Assembly (NCBI GenBank): GCA_017473865.1 | Contig: JAFUJB010000002.1 | Span: forward strand, 27,403 to 91,402 | Source of the DNA: Clostridia bacterium | GTDB taxonomy: Bacteria > Bacillota > Clostridia > Oscillospirales > CAG-272 | Direction of reading: 5' to 3' | DNA: 64,000 nucleotides | Part shown: piece after piece, positions 25,493 to 35,216 of the stretch | Layout of the letters: every line of letters starts with the position of its first letter | Numbering within the stretch: the first letter of the stretch is position 1 | Translations under genes and position numbers: made by a program | The notes under the pieces: generated by a model | What the model saw: the letters and a program-made list of their open reading frames with translations, nothing else | Told to the model about the DNA's origin: nothing | Database searches by the model: none

Positions 25493-26554
25493 ATGGAAAG
25501 ACGTACATCCAAAAAAGTTAAAGTCGGTAATACGTATATCGGCGGCGATTCGAAAATATCGGTACAGTCGATGACCAACACCGATTCAGCCGATTTTGAA
25601 GCAACCTACAGACAGATAAAAAGACTTGAAGAATGCGGCTGTAACATTGTCAGAATGACGGTGCCCGATATGGATGCGGTAAAAACCGTTTATTCCATCA
25701 AGAATTCGGATATAAAAATCCCCATAGTAGCCGACATACATTTTGACTATAAAATGGCTATCGAGGCGGCGAATGCAGGGGCTGACAAGATAAGAATTAA
25801 CCCCGGAAATATAGGCAGTGAAGACAGAGTAAAGATGGTCGTAGATACCTGCTTTGAAAAAAATATTCCCATAAGAATAGGCGTAAACAGCGGGTCTTTG
25901 GAAAAATCAATACTTGAAAAATACGGCAGACCTTCGGGCGAGGCTTTGGCGGAGAGTGCACTATACCACGCGTCATTGCTTGAAAAGTTTGACTTTACGA
26001 ATATTATACTTGCAGTCAAATCGTCAAGGGTTGCCGATATGATAAAAGCAAACAGAATTCTTGCAAGCAAGACTGAATACCCGTTACATCTCGGCGTTAC
26101 CGAGGCCGGAACGGTACATAAAGGCGTGATAAAATCAGCCGCAGGTATAGGAAGCCTGCTGCTTGATGGAATAGGCGATACAATAAGAGTATCACTTACT
26201 GCAGACCCTACTGAAGAAATCAGAGAGGGTAAGGCGATACTGTCTGCATTGGGACTTACTGAAGAATGCGGAATAAACATAATTTCGTGTCCCACCTGCG
26301 GAAGAACAAAGATAGATCTTATCGGAATCGCAAATGAATTTGAGAAAAGAACGGCGGACTTGAAAGTCAACAAGAGAATCGACGTTGCTATTATGGGCTG
26401 TGTAGTTAACGGCCCCGGTGAAGCCAAGGAGTGCGACATAGGCATTGCAGGCGGTGTCGGAGAAGCTGTACTTTTCAAAAAGGGTGAAATTATAAGAAAA
26501 ATTGACGAAAACAGAATTATAGACGAGCTCATCGAAGAAATAAAAAGAATGTAA
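25493..26554 (+). CDS. ispG: 4-hydroxy-3-methylbut-2-enyl diphosphate synthase
   Basis: 353 residues. The N-terminal TIM-barrel part has RTSKKVKVG and SVQSMTNTDSAD. The [4Fe-4S] ligands are Cys266 and Cys269 in SCPTCGRT and Cys303 in GCVVNGPGE. It reductively opens the cyclic diphosphate MEcPP to HMBPP, the penultimate MEP step. GGGAGAAA precedes the ATG, and it follows rseP by 18 bp. Confidence 0.97.
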   Translation: MERRTSKKVKVGNTYIGGDSKISVQSMTNTDSADFEATYRQIKRLEECGCNIVRMTVPDMDAVKTVYSIKNSDIKIPIVADIHFDYKMAIEAANAGADKIRINPGNIGSEDRVKMVVDTCFEKNIPIRIGVNSGSLEKSILEKYGRPSGEALAESALYHASLLEKFDFTNIILAVKSSRVADMIKANRILASKTEYPLHLGVTEAGTVHKGVIKSAAGIGSLLLDGIGDTIRVSLTADPTEEIREGKAILSALGLTEECGINIISCPTCGRTKIDLIGIANEFEKRTADLKVNKRIDVAIMGCVVNGPGEAKECDIGIAGGVGEAVLFKKGEIIRKIDENRIIDELIEEIKRM

Positions 26555-26571
26555 AAAAACAGGGTGGAATA

Positions 26572-29500
26572 ATGTCAAAGACACTTATTGAGCTGTTCAA
26601 CAGATTTGACGCAGGAGACACCAAATACGAGAGATTATTAAAAGAATGTCCCGTCAAAAACGTAAAAATAAATAAAGAACTGAAATTTGTAGAGGTTGAT
26701 ATCGAACCGAGTGAAGTCGTAGACAAAAAGACCATATACGGTCTGGAAGAGGCATTAAGAAAGTGTTATGCGCTTCAAAGTGTACGCATAAAGACCGTAT
26801 ACAAACCTGAATGGTTCGGACGCGATTACATTCCCGAGGTATTGCTTGAAGCGGGCAGACGGGGAGCGATTTCGCGCGGTTTTTTCAATGAATATAATCT
26901 TGAAATGACCGAAAATAAGATAAAACTTGAGATATCTTTCACAAACGGCGGTATTGAGCTTTTGTATTCAGCAAAGACACCCAATGTAATTTCAGAGGTT
27001 ATCTTTGAAGAGTTCGGTCTCAGATACGACGTTGAGATCGTGCGCGACGAAAACGGCGGCATTGATTTTGAAGCTTTTGTAAAAGAGCAGGAGAAAGGAT
27101 TTGCCGAAAAGATAAACAGAGCGGAAAAACAGAGAGAAGAACAGCAGAGAGTAATTGACATAAAGGCAGAAAAAGACGAAGAAAAGAAAAATCTTGAAAG
27201 AGTTACCGCGCTCGGAGAAAAAGAAAACGTATTTGAAAAGCTTGAAGGCGGCATAATTCACGTAGGCGACACCGATTTTGACACTACTGAGGCAGAATAT
27301 ATTTACGGCGAAAAATTTGATCTTGAGCCAGTTCCTATGAGAAGCTTAGACAAGCCTCTGCGCCATGCTGTAATATTTGGCGAGGTGTTTCAGGCTGAAG
27401 CCAAAGAAAACAGAAACGGTGACAAGGTTATATTTGAATTTGCCGTAACCGATAACGATTCGTCTATATTTTGTAAAATGGTTCTTGAGTCAGACGAATC
27501 ACAGATTACTCGCGAGATAAAGTCGGGCGACGTTCTTGCAATAAAGGGTAACGTGAGATTTGACAAGTTTGCAAACGAGCTTGTTATGAACGTTCTTGAT
27601 ATCGCAAGGATCAAGAAAATTACAAGACAGGACAAGTCCGAAGAAAAAAGAGTAGAGCTACATTTACATACCTGTATGTCGTCAATGGACGCAATTATCG
27701 CCCCCGAGGATGCAATCAAGCTCGCGCAGAAATGGGGACATAGGGCTATTGCGATAACCGACCACGGAAACGTGCAGGCATTCCCGAGGGCAATGTATGC
27801 TTCCGAAAAGACGGGAATGAAAGTAATCTACGGTATGGAAGCGTATTTTGTTGACGATACGGCACGTGTCGTATACGGAGACAAGACTGCAAACTTTACC
27901 GACGATGAGTTCTGTATATTTGACATTGAAACAACGGGACTCTCAGCACAGACCTGCAAGATAACCGAGATCGGCGCTGTAATATTTAAAAATGGTGAAG
28001 TAACCGACGTTTTCAGTACCTACGTCGATCCCGAATGTCCCATCCCTCAAAATATAATTGAGATTACGGGCATTACCGACGATATGGTAAAGGGTGCACC
28101 CAAGACCGAAGAAGCGGTCAAAAATTTCCTCGAATTTGTTGGAGACAGAATACTTATTGCCCACAACGCTTCATTTGACATAGGCTTTATCAAAAAGGCG
28201 TGTGAGGATCACAAGATACATTTTAAACCCACTTACATTGATACGGTCGCTCTGTCGAGATTTTTAAATCCCGATTTAAAAAAGCATAAGCTCAACATTC
28301 TTGCCGAGTACTACAACCTTGGAGAGTTCGGACACCACAGAGCGTATAACGACGCTGAAATGCTTTCAAAGATATTCGGCGTTATGTGCCAAAAGCTAAA
28401 AAAAGAGGGCGCGAGAGATACCGAAGAAATGGCGAGAATTATGGGTGAAAAAGCAGACCCGTTAAAGCTCCGACCGTATCATATGGTACTTCTTGCAAAA
28501 AATAAAATAGGCTTAAAGAATCTTTACAAGCTTGTTTCGAAGGGATATCTTGATTATTTCTACAGGAATCCACGTGTGCCAAAGACGGTTTTGAACGAGC
28601 ATCGGGACGGTCTTATCATCGGCTCAGCTTGCGAGGCGGGCGAGCTTTTCTCCGCAATTATTGCGGGAAAACCTATGAACGAGCTTATCAAAATTGCAAA
28701 ATATTACGATTATCTTGAGATACAGCCCCTTTCAAATAACCGCTTTATGATTGCAAAGGGACTTGCAAAAGACGAAGAAGACCTCAAGAACTTTAACCGC
28801 AAGGTAATAGAAGTCGCAAGGGCGGCGAAATTGCCCGTATGCGCAACCTGCGACGCGCACTTTATCGAAAAGCGCGACGAGATTCACAGAAAAATGCTTC
28901 AGTTTGACCGAGGCTTTGCGGATGAGGGTGATTCTGAGTTATACTTCAGAACTACCGACGAAATGCTTGAAGAATTTTCATATCTCGGCGAAGACACTGC
29001 ACGTGAGGTTGTAATTACAAATCCCAATCTTATAAACGATATGGTTGAGCAGATACGTCCTATTCCTACGGGCTTCTATCCTCCAAGCCTCCCCGGATGT
29101 GAAGAGGAACTGCAGGAAATGTGCTGGAAGAGAGCTAAGGAATGGTATGGCGATCCTTTGCCCGAGCTTGTAAAAAACAGACTTGAAAGGGAACTGAACC
29201 CCATTATAGGCAACGGCTTTGCCATTATGTATATTATTGCGCAAAAGCTTATCGCAAACAGTGAAGCGGCAGGATATCTCGTCGGTTCAAGAGGCTCGGT
29301 AGGTTCGTCGTTTGCCGCGACGATGTGCGGTGTAACCGAGGTTAACCCTCTGCCGCCACACTACAGATGTCCCAAGTGTAAGTACAGCTATTTCTTTAAC
29401 GACGGTTCGGTAGGCTCGGGCTTTGACCTTCCCGACAAGGACTGCCCCGAGTGCGGAACAAATATGATACACGACGGACACGATATACCGTTTGAGACGT

Positions 29501-30948
29501 TCCTTGGCTTTAAGGGCGAGAAAACACCCGATATTGACCTTAACTTCTCGGGGGTAGTTCAGGCGGATGCGCACAAATACACCGAAGTACTTTTCGGTGA
29601 AGAAAACGTGTTCAGAGCAGGTACTCTTGGAACTTTGGCTGACAAAAAAGCCTTTATGCTTGTAAACAAATATCTTGAAAACAAGGGCGTTTCGGTAAAC
29701 AGAGCTGAATTACAAAGACTGATAAACAAATGTCTCGGCATAAAGCTGACGACGGGACAGCATCCCGGCGGTGTAATAGTTATTCCTCACGAATACGACA
29801 TCTACGATTTTTCACCTGTTCAGCATCCTGCAGAAGATAAGACCAGCTCGACTATTACGACTCACTTTGAGTTCAGCCACCTTCACGATACTATATTAAA
29901 ACTTGACATACTTGGACACGATGTGCCCACCAAATACAAGATGCTCGAAAACTATTCGGGTATAAGTATTCTTGACGTGCCGATGAACGACAAAAAGGTT
30001 ATGTCGCTTTTCACCTCTCCCAACGCTCTTGGCGTAACAGAGGAGGATATCGGCAGTCAAACGGGTACGTTTGGCTTGCCTGAGTTCGGTACGGGCTTTA
30101 CAAGACAGATGCTTATTGATACACAGCCGAAATATTTCTCCGACCTTTTGCAGATATCGGGACTTTCACATGGCACGGGCGTATGGCTTGGTAACGCGAA
30201 GGACCTTATCAAAGAGGGTACTTGTACGATTTCGGAATGTATCGGTACAAGAGACAACATAATGGTCTATTTGCAGTATAAGGGACTTGAAAACGGCGAC
30301 GCATTTAATATTATGGAAAACGTCCGTAAGAAGAACAAGACCTTAACACCTGAAATGGAAGCAAAAATGAGGGAGCATAACGTACCCGAGTGGTACATTG
30401 ATTCTTGTAAAAAGATAGAATATATGTTCCCGAAAGCTCACGCCGCCGCATACGTTATGTCGGCTATCCGTCTCGGCTGGTACAAGGTATATCATCCCGT
30501 TGCATTCTATGCTGCATATTTTACCGCCGCTCCCGACGGTTTTGACGGAGAAACGGTAATGGGCGGAAGAAGCAAGGTGCTTCAGCTTATGGATCTTATC
30601 AAGGAAAAGGGAAAGGAAGCATCCGCAACAGAAAAAGAACAGTTTACTGCTATGCAGCTTGTAAACGAGGCTATGGCGAGGGGGGTAAAATTCTTACCCG
30701 TTAACCTGTATAAATCGGATGCAAAGGCGTTTTTGCCCGAAGACGGCAAGATCAGAATACCCTTTGCTTGTCTTGCGGGACTTGGCGAAAGCGTAGCTTT
30801 GAATATTGTTAAAGCAAGGGATGAAAATCCCCTTTCGATTGAAGAACTTGCCGAAAAAGCAAAACTCTCAAAGAAGATCATTGAACTTTTGCGAGTGAAT
30901 GGAGCGCTTGGAGACTTACCCGAACAGAATCAGATATCGTTTTTCTAA
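26572..30948 (+). CDS. polC: DNA polymerase III, PolC-type alpha subunit
   Basis: 1458 residues, normal for PolC. In order: an N-terminal PolC_NI/II region with a charged coiled segment (about 180-220), an OB-fold (about 255-340), a PHP domain beginning VELHLHTCMSSMDAI (about 362), the DEDDh proofreading exonuclease inserted in it (FCIFDIETTG near 447), a zinc-binding insert (CPKCKYSY ... CPECGTNM, about 935-965), and the polymerase core with PDIDLNFSG near 985. It is the main leading-strand replicase of low-GC Gram-positives, cytosolic at the fork. It ends the pyrH-to-polC block, 17 bp after ispG. Confidence 0.98.
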   Translation: MSKTLIELFNRFDAGDTKYERLLKECPVKNVKINKELKFVEVDIEPSEVVDKKTIYGLEEALRKCYALQSVRIKTVYKPEWFGRDYIPEVLLEAGRRGAISRGFFNEYNLEMTENKIKLEISFTNGGIELLYSAKTPNVISEVIFEEFGLRYDVEIVRDENGGIDFEAFVKEQEKGFAEKINRAEKQREEQQRVIDIKAEKDEEKKNLERVTALGEKENVFEKLEGGIIHVGDTDFDTTEAEYIYGEKFDLEPVPMRSLDKPLRHAVIFGEVFQAEAKENRNGDKVIFEFAVTDNDSSIFCKMVLESDESQITREIKSGDVLAIKGNVRFDKFANELVMNVLDIARIKKITRQDKSEEKRVELHLHTCMSSMDAIIAPEDAIKLAQKWGHRAIAITDHGNVQAFPRAMYASEKTGMKVIYGMEAYFVDDTARVVYGDKTANFTDDEFCIFDIETTGLSAQTCKITEIGAVIFKNGEVTDVFSTYVDPECPIPQNIIEITGITDDMVKGAPKTEEAVKNFLEFVGDRILIAHNASFDIGFIKKACEDHKIHFKPTYIDTVALSRFLNPDLKKHKLNILAEYYNLGEFGHHRAYNDAEMLSKIFGVMCQKLKKEGARDTEEMARIMGEKADPLKLRPYHMVLLAKNKIGLKNLYKLVSKGYLDYFYRNPRVPKTVLNEHRDGLIIGSACEAGELFSAIIAGKPMNELIKIAKYYDYLEIQPLSNNRFMIAKGLAKDEEDLKNFNRKVIEVARAAKLPVCATCDAHFIEKRDEIHRKMLQFDRGFADEGDSELYFRTTDEMLEEFSYLGEDTAREVVITNPNLINDMVEQIRPIPTGFYPPSLPGCEEELQEMCWKRAKEWYGDPLPELVKNRLERELNPIIGNGFAIMYIIAQKLIANSEAAGYLVGSRGSVGSSFAATMCGVTEVNPLPPHYRCPKCKYSYFFNDGSVGSGFDLPDKDCPECGTNMIHDGHDIPFETFLGFKGEKTPDIDLNFSGVVQADAHKYTEVLFGEENVFRAGTLGTLADKKAFMLVNKYLENKGVSVNRAELQRLINKCLGIKLTTGQHPGGVIVIPHEYDIYDFSPVQHPAEDKTSSTITTHFEFSHLHDTILKLDILGHDVPTKYKMLENYSGISILDVPMNDKKVMSLFTSPNALGVTEEDIGSQTGTFGLPEFGTGFTRQMLIDTQPKYFSDLLQISGLSHGTGVWLGNAKDLIKEGTCTISECIGTRDNIMVYLQYKGLENGDAFNIMENVRKKNKTLTPEMEAKMREHNVPEWYIDSCKKIEYMFPKAHAAAYVMSAIRLGWYKVYHPVAFYAAYFTAAPDGFDGETVMGGRSKVLQLMDLIKEKGKEASATEKEQFTAMQLVNEAMARGVKFLPVNLYKSDAKAFLPEDGKIRIPFACLAGLGESVALNIVKARDENPLSIEELAEKAKLSKKIIELLRVNGALGDLPEQNQISFF

Positions 30949-31005
30949 ATTGTTATTTTCTCTTAAGGGGAAATAACGAAAAAACAATTCCAAAAGGAAA
31001 CTGAT

Positions 31006-33171
31006 ATGGTATTTTCAGCAAAGACTTTAAAAAACCAATTGGCGCTGTTTAAGCCGCTTTTGAACAGTTGTTCGCTTAAGACAATGAGAAAAGGGCAGAA
31101 CAAGATAGGCGAGCTTATGGCGTCCAAGCATAAAGACAGAATAATCGAAAAAGAGCATAGTTTTGATAACTTTAAGGGTGCGTGGATAATTCCCAAGGAC
31201 GAGCGTCGTCATGGAGTAATACTCTATCTTCACGGTGGCGGATATACTTGCGGTGATCTTGAATATGCCAAAGGGTTTGCCGCAACGCTTGCCGTTGAAA
31301 CGGGAACGAGAGTTTTTTGTTCTGCATACAGACTGGCGCCTGAGTATCCTTTTCCCGCGGCTTTGGATGATGCTTTTCAAAGCTATAAGTACTTGCTTGA
31401 AAAAGGCTATAAGCCAAGCGACGTAACGCTTTGCGGAGAAAGTGCCGGCGGCGGACTTTGTTATTCACTTTGTCTGAGGCTGAAGCAAGAGCAGATAGAC
31501 CTGCCATGTTCCATAATCAGCATATCTCCTTGGACCGATCTTACGATGTCGGGAAAGACTATGGAAACAAACAAAGACAAAGACCCGACGATGACAAAGG
31601 AAATGCTCGAATTTTTCTCCGACAGCTATACTACCGACAAGAGAAACGTATTTGTGTCTCCCATTTTCAGCGATCTGTCGGATATGCCGTCTTCGCTTAT
31701 TTTTGTGGGTGAAGAGGAGGTATTGCTTGACGATGCAAGAATACTTCACACAAAGCTCTTGTCTAAAAAATGTCATTCGAAGCTTATAATAAAGCCGGAC
31801 AGATGGCACGGATACTTGCTTTTCGGCCTTGAAGAAGACAGAAAAGATTTTGAACTGATCGGAAGATTTCTCAACAAATATATGGGAAAGGAAACAAAAC
31901 TGCGTTGGCTTAAGCTTGACAATGCGGCAAAGATATACCCCGCCGCACAAAGACAAAACTGGAGCAACGTTTTTCGTGTTTCCGCAACTTTAAAAGAGGA
32001 AGTTGACAAAGATGTACTTTCGTCTGCTCTTGACGTAACTCTGCGCCGTTTTCCGTCTATTGCGGTAAAACTGCAAAAGGGCGTATTCTGGTACTATCTT
32101 GAGCAGCTTTCGGAATTGCCCGAAATAAGCGAAGAAAGCAGTTATCCTCTTACAAAAATGTCCAAAAAAGACATTGAAAAATGTGCATTCAGAATTATAG
32201 CGTATAAGAAGAGAATAGCCGTCGAGCTTTTCCATTCGCTTACTGACGGTACGGGAGCATTAATATTTCTGAAGAGTCTTGTTGCTGAATATCTGCAGCA
32301 AAAATATAAAATATCAATTCCTGCCGAAAACGGAGTACTAGGCAGACTTGAAGACCCATCGCCCGAAGAACTTGAAGACAGCTTCCAAAAATATTCGGGA
32401 AGAATAAGCGCGAGCAGAAAAGAAAACACCGCGTGGCATATGTGGGGAACACCCGAGAAAAACGGATTTTTGCATAATACCTGCTTTGAGATACCTGTTA
32501 ATCAGGTGCTTGAAAAAGCTCACGAGAAAAAAGTAAGTTTAACGACTTATTTATGCGCTGTAATGATGATGGCGCTTCAGGAGCTTCAGAAAGAAAAGGT
32601 TCCCAATATAAACAGAAGAAAGCCCATAAAGGTGCTTATTCCCGTAAATCTGCGAAATCTTTTCCCAAGCAAGACCTTGAGAAACTTTGCGCTCTATACA
32701 ACTCCTGAAATATTGACCAAGCTCGGAGAGTACAATTTCGACGAGATATGCAATATAATCGTTCATACAATGGGTAATGAAATTACCCAAAAGCAAATGA
32801 GTATGAAGATTGCCGCAAACGTAAACAGTGAGCGGATTATGGCGGTAAGAGTGATGCCGCTCTTTATAAAAAATATCGTAATGAAAGCAATATTTGACAC
32901 CGTTGGAGAATGTAAGTCGTGTCTGAGTCTTTCAAATCTCGGAAACGTAAAGATTCCTGAGGTTATGAAAGAATACGTAGAACGGTTTGATTTTATTCTC
33001 GGTGTTCAGGCGGCTGCGCCCTATAATTGCGGTGTGCTTTCATACAACGATACACTGTACGTCAATTTTATCCGCGACATAAAAGAGCCTGAGCTTGAAT
33101 ACTATTTTCACAAAGTATTGAAGGATATGGGAATTGATTCTACAGTTCAGAGTAACAAAGGAGGTATATAA
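31006..33171 (+). CDS. Fusion of an HSL-type alpha/beta-hydrolase and a condensation/alcohol-acetyltransferase-like domain
   Basis: 721 residues in two halves. Residues about 60-290 are a hormone-sensitive-lipase-type esterase: oxyanion HGGGY (76-80), nucleophile Ser146 in GESAGGG and His268 in RWHGY. At the usual catalytic Asp place the sequence reads GEEEVLLDD, perhaps Glu238 in that role. Residues about 296-710 resemble the condensation superfamily (alcohol acetyltransferase, WES/Pap-like), with the active-site pattern HSLTDG (410-415) fitting HxxxDG. The two halves could transfer and hydrolyse an acyl group on one substrate; the substrate is unknown. The stop abuts the ATG of the DUF6320 gene with no gap, so the two are surely coupled. 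AAAGGAAAC precedes the ATG. Confidence 0.8.
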   Translation: MVFSAKTLKNQLALFKPLLNSCSLKTMRKGQNKIGELMASKHKDRIIEKEHSFDNFKGAWIIPKDERRHGVILYLHGGGYTCGDLEYAKGFAATLAVETGTRVFCSAYRLAPEYPFPAALDDAFQSYKYLLEKGYKPSDVTLCGESAGGGLCYSLCLRLKQEQIDLPCSIISISPWTDLTMSGKTMETNKDKDPTMTKEMLEFFSDSYTTDKRNVFVSPIFSDLSDMPSSLIFVGEEEVLLDDARILHTKLLSKKCHSKLIIKPDRWHGYLLFGLEEDRKDFELIGRFLNKYMGKETKLRWLKLDNAAKIYPAAQRQNWSNVFRVSATLKEEVDKDVLSSALDVTLRRFPSIAVKLQKGVFWYYLEQLSELPEISEESSYPLTKMSKKDIEKCAFRIIAYKKRIAVELFHSLTDGTGALIFLKSLVAEYLQQKYKISIPAENGVLGRLEDPSPEELEDSFQKYSGRISASRKENTAWHMWGTPEKNGFLHNTCFEIPVNQVLEKAHEKKVSLTTYLCAVMMMALQELQKEKVPNINRRKPIKVLIPVNLRNLFPSKTLRNFALYTTPEILTKLGEYNFDEICNIIVHTMGNEITQKQMSMKIAANVNSERIMAVRVMPLFIKNIVMKAIFDTVGECKSCLSLSNLGNVKIPEVMKEYVERFDFILGVQAAAPYNCGVLSYNDTLYVNFIRDIKEPELEYYFHKVLKDMGIDSTVQSNKGGI

Positions 33172-33867
33172 ATGTATTGTGTAAAATGCGGAGTCAGCCT
33201 TGCTGACACAGAAAAAATATGTCCTCTTTGCGGTACAAAGGTATATCATCCTGAAATAAAGCAGGGCGAAGGGGAAGACCTTTACCCAAAGCATAAATAT
33301 CCGAAATCAAGGAGAGCGACGTATCTTTTGCAGATATTTCTTACTTTTGCGACAGTACTCGCTGCTGTTATCGTATTTTTGTGCGATATAAAGATTATGG
33401 GGACTGTAACGTGGTCGGGTTACGTTATGGGAGGACTTATTACAGGATATATTTTTATTGTATTGCCAAGCTGGTTCAAGAATCCTAACCCCGTAATTTT
33501 TGTGCCGATTGATTTTACCGTTGCTGGAGTATTCCTGCTCTATATAAGCCTTTATACAAAGGGCGGATGGTTTTTGAGTTTTGCATTTCCCGTTGTGGGC
33601 GGCATAGGATTGCTTGTAACTGCGTTGACTGTATTACTCAAATACCTCAAAAAAGGCAAGCTCTTTGCCATAGGCGGATTTTTTATGCTTCTCGGAGCGT
33701 TTATGATGCTTGCTGAATTTATGATGATAATAACCTTCAAAGTCGGAAGATTCCTCGGATGGTCGATATATCCCCTCGTATCTCTAGGAATGATTGGTGC
33801 ATTTCTTATATTCCTTGCAATCTATCGTCCCGCAAGGGAACTAATGGAAAGAAAATTTTTTATTTAA
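33172..33867 (+). CDS. DUF6320 zinc-ribbon membrane protein
   Basis: 231 residues. The N-terminus YCVKCGVSLADTEKICPLCG forms a four-Cys zinc ribbon, followed by KVYHPE and a basic stretch, then six hydrophobic helices (about 50-220). This layout matches DUF6320 proteins, which I recall beside alpha/beta-hydrolase and acyltransferase genes in Clostridia. Function unknown. The ATG directly follows the stop of the fusion gene, with its GGAGG site inside that gene's last codons. Confidence 0.75.
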   Translation: MYCVKCGVSLADTEKICPLCGTKVYHPEIKQGEGEDLYPKHKYPKSRRATYLLQIFLTFATVLAAVIVFLCDIKIMGTVTWSGYVMGGLITGYIFIVLPSWFKNPNPVIFVPIDFTVAGVFLLYISLYTKGGWFLSFAFPVVGGIGLLVTALTVLLKYLKKGKLFAIGGFFMLLGAFMMLAEFMMIITFKVGRFLGWSIYPLVSLGMIGAFLIFLAIYRPARELMERKFFI

Positions 33868-33868
33868 A

Positions 33869-34000
33869 CAAGAGAGAGTGTGTGCTGAGCATACACTCTC
33901 TCTTGTTGCATTTTAATAATGGCTGTATATAGGAAAACACCCATATACAGCCATATTGTATAAATAAAAAATGTGTGTGAGGATTCTCACACACATTTTT
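33869..34000. terminator. Three consecutive hairpins between convergent DUF6320 and pfkA genes
   Basis: 33869-33905 pairs CAAGAGAGAGTGTGTGCT with its near complement. 33919-33954 pairs ATGGCTGTATAT with ATATACAGCCAT. 33966-34000 pairs AAAAATGTGTGTGAG with CTCACACACATTTTT and has U-tracts on both strands. The last one suits pfkA as well. Confidence 0.8.
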
Positions 34001-34007
34001 ATATTAA

Positions 34008-35090
34008 TCAGTGAGCCATTTCGTAAGCTATCTGGTAGAGATTGCGGATTTTTTCGCGTCTCTTTTCGCAGTAAGCCTTCATTTCAGCTACCTGTTCAGC
34101 AGTATAGCTGTCGAGGTCGCCTTCTGCGAGCGTACCTTTATACATACGGTCGAGCTTCAATGCATAATTGATGTCCGTAGGAGTAATGTTGCCGTCGCGA
34201 ACACCGACAACAAGGTCGGATTTGCCTTCGAGAAGAAGACGAACAGCTTCGCTACCCATCTGTGTTGCTATCATTCTGTCGCGAAGTGAGGGATCGCCGC
34301 CTCTGAGTACGTGAGCGGGTCTTACGAACTTAGTTTCAATACCCGTCTTTTCCTGAAATCTCTTTGCAAACTTTTCAGAGTACTGGGGATCCTTGAGAAG
34401 AGCGGGAACACCTTCAGCAATACATACGATGAAGTTTCTCTTGTTGTTCTTTTTTGACTCAATAATCTGAGAAATAACCTTGTCTTCGTCAAATTCAACT
34501 TCGTTGATAATTATTGCCGAAGCACCCGTTGCAATGCCTGCTTCGACAGTAACCCAACCGGCGTTTCTTCCCATAATTTCAACAACGTTACAGCGAGCGT
34601 GTGATTCGCAAGTATCTCTGAGTCTGTCAATAAGGTTAATAGCAGTATTAACGGCTGTATCAAAACCGATTGTATATTCTGTGGAAGCAATATCGTTGTC
34701 GATTGTAGCGGGAATACCGATTGTGGGGATACCTCTTATTGAAAGGTCGGTAGCACCTCTGAACGTACCGTCTCCTCCGATTGCGATAATACCGTCGATC
34801 TCATTTTCTCTGCAAGTCTGAATTGCCTTCTGCATGCCCTCTTCTTCTTTAAATTCGTGGCAGCGGTCAGAATACAGAGCAGTACCGCCTCTTGAAATAA
34901 TATTGGAAACGTCTCTTGCAGTAAAACGTTTGAGCTGGGGATGAACAAGACCCTTGTAGCCTTTGTAAATACCCATAACTTCAACGTCCTTGGCAAGAGC
35001 TGCTCTTGTAACTGCGCGGAGCGCCGCATTCATACCGGGAGCGTCTCCGCCCGATGTAAGTACGCCAATTCTTCTGAATTTCTTTGCCAT
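34008..35090 (-). CDS. pfkA: ATP-dependent 6-phosphofructokinase
   Basis: 360 residues, about 40 longer than the classic bacterial enzyme because of its C-terminal tail. GVLTSGGDAPGMNAA and IAIGGDGTFRGA show the ATP site; GGDG rather than GGDD argues for ATP over pyrophosphate. The catalytic loop reads IPATIDNDI, with Ala where ATP enzymes usually have Gly and PPi enzymes Lys. It makes fructose 1,6-bisphosphate in glycolysis. ATG 35090 follows an AAGAGGAAC site. It has its own promoter and stands apart from pyk. Confidence 0.94.
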   Translation of the reverse strand: MAKKFRRIGVLTSGGDAPGMNAALRAVTRAALAKDVEVMGIYKGYKGLVHPQLKRFTARDVSNIISRGGTALYSDRCHEFKEEEGMQKAIQTCRENEIDGIIAIGGDGTFRGATDLSIRGIPTIGIPATIDNDIASTEYTIGFDTAVNTAINLIDRLRDTCESHARCNVVEIMGRNAGWVTVEAGIATGASAIIINEVEFDEDKVISQIIESKKNNKRNFIVCIAEGVPALLKDPQYSEKFAKRFQEKTGIETKFVRPAHVLRGGDPSLRDRMIATQMGSEAVRLLLEGKSDLVVGVRDGNITPTDINYALKLDRMYKGTLAEGDLDSYTAEQVAEMKAYCEKRREKIRNLYQIAYEMAH

Positions 35091-35139
35091 GGTTTGTTCC
35101 TCTTTTGTTTAAAAGTCGTTATTTTTACATTACCTGTCT

Positions 35140-35168
35140 ATTCTAATATAAAACAAGTCAAAAATCAA
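35140..35168 (-). promoter_or_regulatory. SigA-type promoter of pfkA
   Basis: Minus strand TTGATT at 35168-35163, 17-bp spacer, TAGAAT at 35145-35140. Confidence 0.6.
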
Positions 35169-35216
35169 TATATTTTGTCTTAATTTTTTGAAATTTTGCT
35201 TTCAAAAATTAAATTA

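Noticed and set aside
25747-26532. Long open frame (261 codons) on the minus strand across ispG.
   Set aside because: It is antisense to a clear ispG, Ser/Ile/Pro-rich with no recognisable motif and no ribosome site; a shadow of codon bias.
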